Shown: one piece after another, positions 17,596-27,821 of the stretch
Position numbering within the stretch: the first letter of the stretch is position 1
Layout of the letters: every line of letters begins with the position of its first letter
From: Kocuria rosea subsp. polaris
Lineage (GTDB): Bacteria > Actinomycetota > Actinomycetes > Actinomycetales > Micrococcaceae
Direction: 5' to 3'
Assembly: GCF_001483755.1 (NCBI RefSeq)
Contig: NZ_LQBK01000009.1
Location: 62,001 to 126,000, forward strand
Length of the DNA stretch: 64,000 nt
The notes under the pieces: generated by a model
Database searches by the model: none
Seen by the model: the letters and a program-made list of their open reading frames with translations, nothing else
What the model was told of the DNA's origin: nothing
Translations under genes and position numbers: made by a program

Positions 17596-19704
17596 TCAGG
17601 CGTCGATGCGCTCCTGGTCCAGCTGCGCGGCGCCCTCGATGATGAAGTCCTTGCGCGGGGCCACCTCGGAGCCCATGAGCAGGGAGAAGGCGTGCTCGGC
17701 CGCCTCGGCGTCCTCGACCCGGATCCGGCGCAGCATCCGGTGCCGGACGTCCATGGTCGTCTCCGCGAGCTGGTCCGCGTCCATCTCGCCCAGGCCCTTG
17801 TAGCGCTGGATGGGCTCCTTGTAGCGCCGCCCCTCCGCCTCCAGCCGGGCGAGCAGGTCCTCGAGCTCGCGCTCGGAGTACGTGTAGACCATCTCGTTGG
17901 CCTTGCCGCCGGCGTTGACGATCTCCACCCGGTGCAGCGGGGGCACCGCCGCGTAGACCCGCCCCGCCTCCACGAGCGGGCGCATGTAGCGGTAGAACAG
18001 CGTGAGCAGCAGGGTGCGGATGTGCGCGCCGTCGACGTCGGCGTCCGTCATCATGATGACCTTGCCGTAGCGGGCCGCGGTGAGGTCGAAGGTGCGCCCC
18101 GAGCCGGCCCCGATGACCTGGATGAGCGCGGCGCACTCCGTGTTGGCGAGCATGTCCGTGATGGACGCCTTCTGCACGTTGAGGATCTTGCCGCGGATCG
18201 GCAGCAGCGCCTGGTGGTTCGAGGACCGGGCCAGCCGCGCCGTGCCGAGGGCGGAGTCGCCCTCCACGATGAACAGCTCGGAGCGCTCCACGTCGTTCGA
18301 GCGGCACTCGACGAGCTTGGCCGGCATCGAGGAGGTCTCCAGGGCGTTCTTGCGCCGCTGGGTCTCCTTGTGCACCCGCGCGGAGATGCGGGACTTCATC
18401 TCCGCCACGACCTTCTCCAGCAGCTGCCCGGCCTGCTGCTTGTCGTGCCGCCCGGTGGACGTGAGCTTGGCGGTCAGCTCCTTCTCGATCACCCGGCTCA
18501 CGATCTGGCGCACGGCCGGGGTGCCCAGGACCTCCTTGGTCTGGCCCTCGAACTGCGGCTCGGCCAGCCGCACCGTGAGCACGGCCGTGAGCCCGGCCAG
18601 GACGTCGTCCTTCTCGACCTTGTCGCTGCCGGCCTTGAGCTTGCGGGCGTTCGCCTCGATCTGCTTCCGGAACGTCTTCAGCAGGGCCGCCTCGAAACCG
18701 GCCTGGTGGGTGCCGCCCTTGGGGGTCGCGATGATGTTCACGAACGAGCGCAGGGACGTGTCGTAGCCGATGCCCCACCGCAGGGCGACGTCGACCTCGC
18801 ACGTGCGCTCCAGCTCCGTCAGCTTGGAACGGCCGTTCTCGTCCAGGACCGGGACGTTCTCCGTGAACCGGCCCTCCCCCTGGAAGCGCCACACGTCCGT
18901 GACCGAGCTGTCCGCGGCGAGGTACTCGACGAACTCGGAGATCCCGCCGTCGTGCTGGAACACCTCCTCGTGGGTCCCGAACTCCCCCGGCGTGCCGGGC
19001 AGGCCCCGCTGGTCGCGCACGGTGATGCGCAGCCCCGGGATCAGGAACGAGGTCTGCCGGGCACGCTTGGCCAGCTCCTCGTAGCTGAACCTGGCGTCCG
19101 TCGTGAAGATCTGCTCGTCCGCCCAGTACCGGATCCGGGTCCCGGTGACCCCGCGCTTGGCCTTGCCGACGACGTCGAGCACCGACCCCTCCACGAACGG
19201 CTCGAAACGCGCGTGCGGGGAGGGCCGGCCCTGGTCGACGAAGCGTCCCGGCTCGCCGTGCCGGAAGGACATCTGGTAGGTCTTCCCGCCGCGGTCCACC
19301 TGGACGTCGAGGCGCGCGGAGAGCGCGTTGACCACGGAGGCGCCCACGCCGTGCAGGCCGCCGGAGGCGCTGTAGGAGCCGCCGCCGAACTTCCCGCCGG
19401 CGTGCAACTTGGTGAAGACGACCTCCACGCCGGTCAGCCCGGTCCGCGGCTCGAGGTCGATGGGGATGCCGCGGCCGTCGTCGTGGACCTCCACGGCGCC
19501 GTCGGCGTGCAGGACCACCGTGATCTGGTGGCCGAAGCCGGCGAGCGCCTCGTCCACGGAGTTGTCGATGATCTCCCACAGGCAGTGCATCAGGCCGCGG
19601 GAGTCGGTGGAGCCGATGTACATGCCCGGCCGCTTCCGGACGGCTTCGAGGCCCTCGAGGACGGAGAGGTGGCGGGCGTTGTACTCGGAACGGGACGGTG
19701 TCAC
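17596..19704 (-). CDS. parE: DNA topoisomerase IV subunit B
   Basis: 702 residues, ATPase subunit. The GHKL ATP site is complete: EIIDNSVDEA, DDGRGIP and the GLHGVGASVVNALS lid. The transducer region holds TPKGGTHQAGFE. The TOPRIM domain has EGDSALG (catalytic Glu) and MTDADVDGAHI (DxD metal ligands), and the C-terminus carries RYKGLGEM. The start is taken as the GTG preceded by AGGAG (10-nt spacing) and followed by TPSRSEYNARHL. Longer forms of this frame run through the promoter region. It lies upstream of mdh on the same strand, 99 bp away. Confidence 0.93.
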   Translation of the reverse strand: MTPSRSEYNARHLSVLEGLEAVRKRPGMYIGSTDSRGLMHCLWEIIDNSVDEALAGFGHQITVVLHADGAVEVHDDGRGIPIDLEPRTGLTGVEVVFTKLHAGGKFGGGSYSASGGLHGVGASVVNALSARLDVQVDRGGKTYQMSFRHGEPGRFVDQGRPSPHARFEPFVEGSVLDVVGKAKRGVTGTRIRYWADEQIFTTDARFSYEELAKRARQTSFLIPGLRITVRDQRGLPGTPGEFGTHEEVFQHDGGISEFVEYLAADSSVTDVWRFQGEGRFTENVPVLDENGRSKLTELERTCEVDVALRWGIGYDTSLRSFVNIIATPKGGTHQAGFEAALLKTFRKQIEANARKLKAGSDKVEKDDVLAGLTAVLTVRLAEPQFEGQTKEVLGTPAVRQIVSRVIEKELTAKLTSTGRHDKQQAGQLLEKVVAEMKSRISARVHKETQRRKNALETSSMPAKLVECRSNDVERSELFIVEGDSALGTARLARSSNHQALLPIRGKILNVQKASITDMLANTECAALIQVIGAGSGRTFDLTAARYGKVIMMTDADVDGAHIRTLLLTLFYRYMRPLVEAGRVYAAVPPLHRVEIVNAGGKANEMVYTYSERELEDLLARLEAEGRRYKEPIQRYKGLGEMDADQLAETTMDVRHRMLRRIRVEDAEAAEHAFSLLMGSEVAPRKDFIIEGAAQLDQERIDA

Positions 19705-19742
19705 GGGGATACGACTCCTGGGGGACGGCGGGATTCCCCACC

Positions 19743-19748
19743 ACTGTA
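19743..19748 (-). promoter_or_regulatory. Putative -10 element of parE
   Basis: TACAGT on the minus strand, about 38 nt before the parE GTG. It sits in the 255-bp divergent gap (19705-19959), which also contains a relatively AT-rich patch around 19817-19870 that may hold the promoter of the small zinc-finger gene. Confidence 0.45.
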
Positions 19749-19959
19749 GTCGGGGCGGCGGACACGGCCCTCCCGGGGCCGCGGTCCGCCGGCGGACGGC
19801 CCGACCTACGCCCGGGGCGAAAATCGGCTCCCGCCGGGATCGAATGTCCGATGGCCGTGGTTGTATGTAGCAGTACCCCGAAGCGTCCACGAGACCCCGG
19901 GTACCCGCACCGGCGGCCCCGTGCCCCGTGCAACGCGTACGACACAGGAGGAGGATCCC

Positions 19960-20160
19960 GTGAACGCAACATTGGAGAGCCGAGAACTCAATGCGACCGA
20001 CCGCTGCGACGCGTGCGGCGCCCAGGCCTACGTCCGAGTGATCCTCGAGTCGACGGGCGGTGAGCTGCTCTTCTGCGCTCACCACGCGCGCAAGAACGAG
20101 CAGAAGCTGCGGCCCCTGGCCGCCACCTGGCAAGACGAGACCGAGCGCATCGGTTCCTGA
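19960..20160 (+). CDS. Small zinc-finger-like protein (DUF7455-type)
   Basis: 66 residues. Starts at a GTG after a strong AGGAGGAGG site. The core holds DRCDACGAQAYV (CxxC) and LLFCAHHARKNEQKL (CxxH), together a plausible single zinc site. Small proteins of this type lie next to the primary sigma factor gene in many actinobacteria. A role as a DNA- or RNA-polymerase-binding factor is possible but unproven. It is followed by a strong terminator and converges on sigA. Confidence 0.82.
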   Translation: MNATLESRELNATDRCDACGAQAYVRVILESTGGELLFCAHHARKNEQKLRPLAATWQDETERIGS

Positions 20161-20200
20161 CCCGTACGCCCGCGACGGGCGGTCGACGCAAGGGATGCAA

Positions 20201-20233
20201 GGAGGGCCCCGACACCTGGTGTCGGGGCCCTCC
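20201..20233 (+). terminator. Terminator of the small zinc-finger gene
   Basis: A perfect 15-bp stem (20201-20215 with 20219-20233) and a 3-nt loop, with no T-tract. It stands back to back with the sigA hairpin about 90 bp away. Confidence 0.8.
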
Positions 20234-20325
20234 TGCGTTCCCGGTGGCGCGGACGCTCCCGGCGGCCCGCCCCGACCGCCGGAGCGGACAGCGGGTCAGG
20301 CACGGGCAGCGGCTCCGGCCGTGGG

Positions 20326-20360
20326 CGTCCCGCGCCCGGACGGCGTCCGGGCGCGGGACG
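20326..20360 (-). terminator. Terminator of sigA
   Basis: A perfect 16-bp stem (20326-20341 with 20345-20360) and a GGC loop, ending 6 bp beyond the sigA stop codon. Hairpin without a T-tract, common in GC-rich actinobacteria. Confidence 0.8.
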
Positions 20361-20366
20361 GACCGC

Positions 20367-21890
<1,524 letters not shown>

Positions 21891-22077
21891 TGAGAGCCTT
21901 TCGTTGAGCGGTCACGGCGTCCGCCCTCGGGGCAACACGCCTATGACCCTGTCAAGTCCGTGCGCCGGGCAGAGTCCGGTGCGGCGGGCTTGAAGGGTCC
22001 TGACAGCCGGAACCACGCGTGCGCGGGATTTGTTCCCGTTCTGCCATCGGATCCGAAAAAGCCACGGACCCGGGGCG

Positions 22078-23439
22078 TCACGAGTGCCAGGCGGTGGTGC
22101 GGTCCCGCGCCCAGAGCGGCACGGGACGGGCGTCGGCGAGGCGCAGGACCCGCAGTGCCGACGGGTGGCCCGGGACCAGGGCCGTGGCCCGGCGGACGAA
22201 GTGCGCGGTGTGGGAACCGCGCGCCCGGAAGCGGTTGAGCTGCGCGAGCTCGACGAGCACGCCCGCGAGCACGACCCGCTCCAGCGCCGCGTCCGCCCCG
22301 TCCCGCCCGGGATGCTCGGTCGGCCCGCCGGGCCCGGCGGGCTCCAGGAGCCAGCCGAGCACCTGCAGCACCCGGTACAGGGTGTCGAGCAGCGGCCAGT
22401 GCGGGGCGTCCGCCCACTCGCCCGTGAGCACGCGGGACAGCCGGACGAGCTCCCCCGCGTCGGGCCCGGGCAGCGGGGCGGGACCCGGACCGGGCTCCTC
22501 CCCGGCCTGCGGCCGCCGGGGCACGGTCGGCAGCCGCGCGGGCGCCGGTGCGAGGGTGGGCCCGATCGGCACGCCCTCGGCGCCGGCCTGCGGGTCGTCG
22601 ACGTCGTCGCACAGCTCGGCCCACATCGCGGCGGCCGCCAGGACGCCGTCGAGGTCGTCCGTGGCGCAGGCCACGAGGAGCAGGTCGGCGAGCACGGGGT
22701 CCGTCAGGCTCGCCGCCAGGAAGCCGAGCAGCTCGTCGTCGTGGCCGAGCACCGCGGGCACGGGGTCCCCGGGCGAGCCCAGGACACCGGCGAGGACGTC
22801 GGCCCAGACGGACAGGGCCGGCACGAGGCGGTCGAGGTGGTGCCAGGCGCCGCCCCCGGCCCGCGCCCAGCGGAGCGCGGCGCGCCCGGCGCCCCGGTCG
22901 GTGCCGGCCGGCAGGGCCCCGTACTCGTGGTCCATCGCGAGCCGCGGAGCCGCCGCGTACGAGCTGCCGGAGGCCACGAGCGCGGCGTTGACGGCGCTGT
23001 CCTCGATCCCGGCGACGTCCTGGACGTCGGCCGGGTCATCGGCCGGCCACCAGCGGTCGCCGGCCACGATCCAGCGCCCCGCCACGGCCCGCCCGGCGCG
23101 CCGGGCGGCCTCGTCCACGAGCGTGAGCAGCCCGTCCACCCCGACGGGCCGGCCCCCGGCGGCGGACGTCGTGTACACGATCACGAAGACCCGGTCGCTC
23201 AAGGTGTCGTGGCCCACGAGGTCGGCGAGCTCGGCGACGAAGGCCGCGCGGAGGCCCTGGTCGGACGGACCGCCCGGGAGGTCCACGCGCACGCACGCCC
23301 CCGCCGTCCCGCCTCCGGCGGCGAACAGGACGAGGGAGTCGGCGGGCCAGTAGCCGAGGGTGTGCGGCACGACGGCGAGCAGGTCGGCCGCGCACCGGAC
23401 GACGGGGACGAAGGGGTCTCGGATGGGGTGCTGTCTCAT
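22078..23439 (-). CDS. DUF4192 domain-containing protein
   Basis: 453 residues. The family opening CAADLLAVVPHTLGYWPADSLVL lies at residues 16-38, followed by RVDLPGG and a second conserved block with WRWP-like GDRWWPADD near residue 130. The C-terminal half is Ala/Pro-rich and helical. Function is unknown; members are soluble actinobacterial proteins. The 187-bp gap to sigA holds the sigA promoter region. The 120-bp gap upstream contains no recognisable signal. Confidence 0.85.
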   Translation of the reverse strand: MRQHPIRDPFVPVVRCAADLLAVVPHTLGYWPADSLVLFAAGGGTAGACVRVDLPGGPSDQGLRAAFVAELADLVGHDTLSDRVFVIVYTTSAAGGRPVGVDGLLTLVDEAARRAGRAVAGRWIVAGDRWWPADDPADVQDVAGIEDSAVNAALVASGSSYAAAPRLAMDHEYGALPAGTDRGAGRAALRWARAGGGAWHHLDRLVPALSVWADVLAGVLGSPGDPVPAVLGHDDELLGFLAASLTDPVLADLLLVACATDDLDGVLAAAAMWAELCDDVDDPQAGAEGVPIGPTLAPAPARLPTVPRRPQAGEEPGPGPAPLPGPDAGELVRLSRVLTGEWADAPHWPLLDTLYRVLQVLGWLLEPAGPGGPTEHPGRDGADAALERVVLAGVLVELAQLNRFRARGSHTAHFVRRATALVPGHPSALRVLRLADARPVPLWARDRTTAWHS

Positions 23440-23559
23440 GGGCCCAGCGTGGGCGCGGCCGGGTCCGGGCGCGCCGGTCCGCGCCCGGGCTGTGGACCGG
23501 GAGCGGTGCCCGGCCCCCGTTGCCGGCGCGGTGCAGTGCCGACGGGCCCGTGCGGCCGG

Positions 23560-24855
23560 TCAGACGGCGTCGTGACCGTGCCGCCGGCGCACCTTCCGGG
23601 CGGTGGCCAGCACGCCCGCGGTGCCCGCCGCCGCGATCAGGAACTGCGCGGCGATCGCGATCCGGAAGGCGTCGGGGGCGTACAGCTCGTCGCGGAAGCC
23701 GGCGGCGTGCAGCACGTCGAGGACGAAGCCGGTGACGAAGATGGCCAGCACGGAGGCGGTGAAGCCGCCCACGTTGACGATGCCCGTGGCGGTGCCCGAG
23801 CGCTGTGCCGGGTTGAAGCTGCGGGTGATGTCGAAGGCGATCATGGACGCCGGCATGCTGATCGCGATGACGCACACGGCGGCCAGCACGACCGGGACGG
23901 GCGCCGTCCCCGGCCAGACCAGCAGCACGGCCCACGCCGAGAAGATGACGGCGGTGACGCCCAGGGACAGGCGCACCCGGCGGTGCGGGCGGCGGGCGGT
24001 GAGCCCGCCCAGGCCGAGGGCCACGGCCAGGTTGGTGAGCACGAAGGAGGTCATCACGAGGGAGACCGTGGTGTCGGACAGGCCCTGCGCGTACTCGAGG
24101 TAGGGGTACCCCCACATGAGCACGAACGTGTTGCCCGCGAACTGGGTGGTGAAGTGCACCCAGAAGCCGAGCCGGGTCCCGGGCTCGGCCACGCTCTGCC
24201 GGAGCACCTGGCCGGTGCGCCGCAGGCCCAGCTCCCGGTTCAGGACGTCCACCCCGGGCGGAGCGTTGCGCAGCAGGGCCGCGGCGAGCACGGCGGCGAG
24301 CAGCGCGAGCGAGGCCAGGGCCACGAAGGACGGGAACCACCCGGTGAGCTCGAGCAGCCAGGCGAACGGGATGACGGAGACGAGCTGGCCGAGGTTGCCG
24401 ACCACGCCCAGGAACTGGGTCAGCGGCGGCACGCGCAGCGCGGAGAACCACGCCGGGATCAGGCGCATCACGCACACGAACGTGGCCGCGTCCCCCGCGC
24501 CGACGAGCACCCGGGCGGCCACGCCCTCGCCGACCGTGTCGGCGAGCGCCAGCTGGATCTGCCCCGCCGTCATGAGCAGCGCCCCGGCGGCGACCATGAC
24601 GCGGGAGCCGAACCGGTCCACGAGCACGCCCACGGGGATCTGCAGCCCCGCGTAGACGAGGACCTGCATGAGCGAGAACAGCGACAGCGCGGAGGCCGCG
24701 GTGCCGAAGCGCTCCGCCGCGTCGACCGACGCGACGCCGAAGCTGGTGCGCTGGGCCACGGCGCTGAAGTAGGCGAAGGTGCCGATCGCGAAGACCAGGT
24801 GGGCGCGGCGTGAGTCCTTGCCGGACTCGTGGGCTCGGTACCGGTCGGACTGCAT
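23560..24855 (-). CDS. Major facilitator superfamily transporter
   Basis: 431 residues with about 12 membrane segments. The MFS signature is in the loop after segment 2 (PVGVLVDRFGSRVMV). A polar central loop (LRNAPPGVDVLNRELGLRRTGQVL) separates two six-helix halves. The C-terminus is basic (RKVRRRHGHD). The substrate is unknown; members with the VAQRTSFGVAS opening are drug- or organic-acid-type transporters. The start codon lies after a weak GCGAAG site. It is 90 bp downstream of the PAC2 gene on the same strand, but coupling is uncertain. Confidence 0.88.
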   Translation of the reverse strand: MQSDRYRAHESGKDSRRAHLVFAIGTFAYFSAVAQRTSFGVASVDAAERFGTAASALSLFSLMQVLVYAGLQIPVGVLVDRFGSRVMVAAGALLMTAGQIQLALADTVGEGVAARVLVGAGDAATFVCVMRLIPAWFSALRVPPLTQFLGVVGNLGQLVSVIPFAWLLELTGWFPSFVALASLALLAAVLAAALLRNAPPGVDVLNRELGLRRTGQVLRQSVAEPGTRLGFWVHFTTQFAGNTFVLMWGYPYLEYAQGLSDTTVSLVMTSFVLTNLAVALGLGGLTARRPHRRVRLSLGVTAVIFSAWAVLLVWPGTAPVPVVLAAVCVIAISMPASMIAFDITRSFNPAQRSGTATGIVNVGGFTASVLAIFVTGFVLDVLHAAGFRDELYAPDAFRIAIAAQFLIAAAGTAGVLATARKVRRRHGHDAV

Positions 24856-24945
24856 GCACTTCGCTCTCGGGGACGGGACCGGGCCGGGACCCGGGACGGC
24901 GGCGCCGCCCCGGACGACACCGGGCCGGCCGCGCGCCGGGCGGGC

Positions 24946-25863
24946 TCAGTCCTGCTCGTCCTCCTGGGCGGCGAGGAAGGCCTCGGCCGCGGCGCCGATC
25001 TCGTCGGCGTCGGGGAGCTCGGACTCGTCCCCGACCAGCAGGGAGCGCGGCACCGAGGCGTCGACGACGTCATCGTAGCGCTGTTCCAGACCGGCCACGA
25101 CCGCCTGCACCTCGGGCGAGGCGCCGACCTGCTGGTCGATCTGCTGCTCGATCTCGCGGGCCGCCTCGCGCAGCTCGTCCGAGGGCAGGTTCAGCGAGGT
25201 CACGGCGCTGATGTGCTCGAGGGCGGCCACGGCGGCGTGCGGCAGGTGCGCCTCGGCCAGGTACTGCGGGACGTGGACGGTGAAGCCGATGTTGTCGATC
25301 CCGGCCTCGCCCAGCCGGATCTCGAGGAGCTGGGCGGCCGACGAGCTCATCTCCACGACGGGCTTCCAGGCGTGCTCGGCGGGCAGCAGGTCGGCCCGGT
25401 TGCCGTGCACCGAGACGATGAACGGCCGGGTGTGCGGGACCGGCATCGGGATCCCGGAGACGATCGCCACGAGCGAGACGTCCATCCGGCGGGCCAGGCC
25501 CACGACGGCCTCCGTGAACCGGTTCCACTGCAGGTCCGGCTCGGGCCCCGTGAGCAGCGCGAAGCTGCGCCCCAGGCCGTCCGTGACCAGCCGCAGGGAC
25601 AGCTCCGGGTTCTGGAAGCCCTCGAAGTGGTCCTCCCGGAAGGTCACGTGCGGGCGGCGGGCGCGGTAGTCGTAGAGCTGGTCCAGGTCGAAACGGGCCA
25701 CGACCTCGTGCGGCAGGGCCTCCGTGATGGTGTGCTCGATCTGCACGGCCACGTGCCCCGCCTCCGCGTAGCCGGACAGGGCGACGATCAGCGGCAGGCC
25801 ACGAACCCGGGCGTCCTCGAGCAGAGCGGGATTGCTCAGGTACAGCGAGGTGGGGTCCAGCAC
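24946..25863 (-). CDS. PAC2 family protein (proteasome-assembly-chaperone-like)
   Basis: 305 residues. PAC2 fold with the actinobacterial hallmarks LIVALSGYAEAGHVAVQIEH (residues 28-47), FDLDQLYDYRARRP and SGIPMPVPHTRP. The tail is acidic (AAQEDEQD). Function in bacteria is not established; relatives resemble archaeal and eukaryotic proteasome assembly chaperones, and no proteasome genes are in this window. The start is GTG with a good AGGAGG site. Divergent from pepA across a 261-bp gap. Confidence 0.88.
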   Translation of the reverse strand: MLDPTSLYLSNPALLEDARVRGLPLIVALSGYAEAGHVAVQIEHTITEALPHEVVARFDLDQLYDYRARRPHVTFREDHFEGFQNPELSLRLVTDGLGRSFALLTGPEPDLQWNRFTEAVVGLARRMDVSLVAIVSGIPMPVPHTRPFIVSVHGNRADLLPAEHAWKPVVEMSSSAAQLLEIRLGEAGIDNIGFTVHVPQYLAEAHLPHAAVAALEHISAVTSLNLPSDELREAAREIEQQIDQQVGASPEVQAVVAGLEQRYDDVVDASVPRSLLVGDESELPDADEIGAAAEAFLAAQEDEQD

Positions 25864-26037
25864 AGCTCTTCCTCCTGGGGTGGGTCGGTTCCGGGCGTCC
25901 GTGGGGAGACCGGTGGGGCACGCCGGCGGTGGCGGCCCGGATCATGTCAACCATCCGCGGGCACCGCGTTATTCCCCGCCGCGCCGGGGGGGACGCCCGC
26001 ACCGCGCTGCCGCCCCGGCGCCGCGGCGGGGCGGGGA

Positions 26038-26043
26038 TAGGAT
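26038..26043 (+). promoter_or_regulatory. Putative -10 element of pepA
   Basis: TAGGAT about 80 nt before the pepA ATG. The remaining divergent gap also has a TTGACA on the minus strand near 25946, without a matching -10. Confidence 0.45.
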
Positions 26044-26124
26044 CGAGAGCACGCCTGCCGGCCGGGCTGGGCCGCCGGGAGCGGTCCGGACCGGCCGGCC
26101 CGGACCTCAGCGAAAGGACGATCC

Positions 26125-27678
26125 ATGCCCGACGTACAGGACCTGCTCGAGCCACGGGGCATCGAGCTCACCGCCACGCACAAGGCCCTGGGCCGGACCG
26201 CGGCCCACGCGATCGTGCTCGCCGTGGAGAAGGGGCAGGAGGGCGAGACCTCGGGCCGGGTCGTGCTCCCCGCCGGGGAGCAGCGCAGGCTCGCCCCCGT
26301 GGTGGACGCCGCGGCGGCGCTGCGCGTGAAGGGCGCCGCCGACGAGGTGACCGTGGTGCCGGCCCCGTCGGGGCTGCCCTTCACCGTGGTGGTCCTCACC
26401 GGCATCGGCGCCCTGCCCGAGGAGACCGCCGAGCGCGCCGAATCGCTGCGCCGGGCCACCGGCGCGGCCGTGCGGCGGCTCGCCGGGACCGACTCCGCGG
26501 TGCTCGCGCTGCCCGTCACGTCCGAGGAGGACGCCGCCGCGGTCGCCGAGGGCGCCGCCCTGGGCGCCTTCGCCTTCGCCCACCAGCGCGCGGCGACCGC
26601 CGCCGGCGTGCAGGCCCCGCTGGCCTCCGCCGTGGTGCACGCCCCCGGGGTGGCGCGTGCCGCGCTGGGCCGGTGCCTCGACCGGGCCGCCGCCCTCGGG
26701 CGCGGCGTCCGGGCCGCCCGCACCCTCGTGGACCTCTCCCCCAACGTCATGTTCCCGGAGGCCGTCGCGGACTACGCCCGCCGCGCCGCCAAGGGCACCA
26801 AGGTCTCCGTGAGCGTGCTCGCCGAGAAGGAGCTCGCCAAGGGCGGCTACGGAGGGCTCCTGGGCGTGGGACAGGGCTCCGTGCACGGTCCGCGCCTCGT
26901 CAAGCTGGAGTACGCCCCGGCGCGCGCCGCCCAGCACTACGCCTACGTGGGCAAGGGCATCACCTTCGACTCGGGCGGGCTCTCCCTCAAGCCCCCGGCC
27001 TCGATGATGACCATGAAGTCGGACATGGCCGGCGCCGCCGCCGTCCTCGCCGCGGTGCTCACCGCCGCCGAGCTCGAGCTGCCGGTGAAGGTCACCGGGT
27101 GGCTGTGCCTGGCCGAGAACCTGCCCTCCTCCACGGCCACCCGTCCCGGCGACGTCATCACCATCCGCGGCGGACGCACCGTCGAGGTGCTCAACACCGA
27201 CGCCGAGGGACGCCTCGTGCTGGCCGACGGTCTCGTGGCCGCGTGCGAGGAGGGCCCGGACGCCGTCGTCGACATCGCCACCCTGACCGGTGCGCAGATG
27301 GTGGCCCTGGGCGCCCGGACGTTCGGGATCATGGGCGACGACGCCCTGCGCACCGCCGTGGCCGAGGCCGCCCGCGGCGCCGGGGAGGCCGGTTGGCCCA
27401 TGCCGCTGCCCGAGCACCTGCGCCCGTCCCTGGACTCGAAGGTCGCCGACCTCAAGAACATCGGGGACAAGAACGGCGGGATGCTCGTCGCCGGGATCTT
27501 CCTGCGCGAGTTCGTCGGCGGCGAGGACGGCGCCCGGGTGCCGTGGGCGCACGTGGACATCGCCGGCCCCTCCTTCAACGAGGGCTCGCCCTACGGCTAC
27601 ACCCCGGCCGAGGGCACGGGAGCGGGCGTGCGCACGCTCGTGCGGCTGCTCGAGGACGCGGTCGCCGGGGGCCGCTGA
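26125..27678 (+). CDS. pepA: Leucyl aminopeptidase (M17)
   Basis: 517 residues, cytosolic two-metal aminopeptidase that trims N-terminal residues from peptides. The N-terminal domain is about 185 residues. The catalytic domain shows the metal and substrate motifs GKGITFDSGGLSLKP, MKSDMAGAA and the family signature NTDAEGRLVL, with the active-site Arg in the latter. The start follows a GAAAGGA site. A strong hairpin follows the gene. Confidence 0.95.
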   Translation: MPDVQDLLEPRGIELTATHKALGRTAAHAIVLAVEKGQEGETSGRVVLPAGEQRRLAPVVDAAAALRVKGAADEVTVVPAPSGLPFTVVVLTGIGALPEETAERAESLRRATGAAVRRLAGTDSAVLALPVTSEEDAAAVAEGAALGAFAFAHQRAATAAGVQAPLASAVVHAPGVARAALGRCLDRAAALGRGVRAARTLVDLSPNVMFPEAVADYARRAAKGTKVSVSVLAEKELAKGGYGGLLGVGQGSVHGPRLVKLEYAPARAAQHYAYVGKGITFDSGGLSLKPPASMMTMKSDMAGAAAVLAAVLTAAELELPVKVTGWLCLAENLPSSTATRPGDVITIRGGRTVEVLNTDAEGRLVLADGLVAACEEGPDAVVDIATLTGAQMVALGARTFGIMGDDALRTAVAEAARGAGEAGWPMPLPEHLRPSLDSKVADLKNIGDKNGGMLVAGIFLREFVGGEDGARVPWAHVDIAGPSFNEGSPYGYTPAEGTGAGVRTLVRLLEDAVAGGR

Positions 27679-27696
27679 GCTCCTGCGACACCCCCG

Positions 27697-27734
27697 CGCC
27701 GGAGGGAGCGCCCGCCTGGTCGCTCCCTCCGGCG
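27697..27734 (+). terminator. Terminator of pepA
   Basis: A perfect 14-bp stem (27697-27710 with 27721-27734) and a 10-nt loop. It separates pepA from the lpdA promoter just downstream. Confidence 0.8.
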
Positions 27735-27740
27735 TAGGGC

Positions 27741-27746
27741 TAAGGT
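27741..27746 (+). promoter_or_regulatory. Putative -10 element of lpdA
   Basis: TAAGGT, immediately after the pepA terminator and about 76 nt before the lpdA GTG. No clear -35. Confidence 0.5.
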
Positions 27747-27821
27747 ATGTACGAAACGAACCCGTCACGGGACGGGAGCGACCCACCCGGAACGACGTCA
27801 ACGCGCAAGGGAGCCAAACAC

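Noticed and set aside
16274-19972. Open frame of 1232 codons on the minus strand
   Set aside because: Shadow frame of mdh and parE with Arg/Pro/Gly/Ala bias only. mdh and parE in the other frame carry complete catalytic motifs.
21950-21955. TTGACA as the -35 of a sigA promoter
   Set aside because: The hexamer is a perfect match, but no TANNNT lies 16-19 nt downstream, so no promoter was called.
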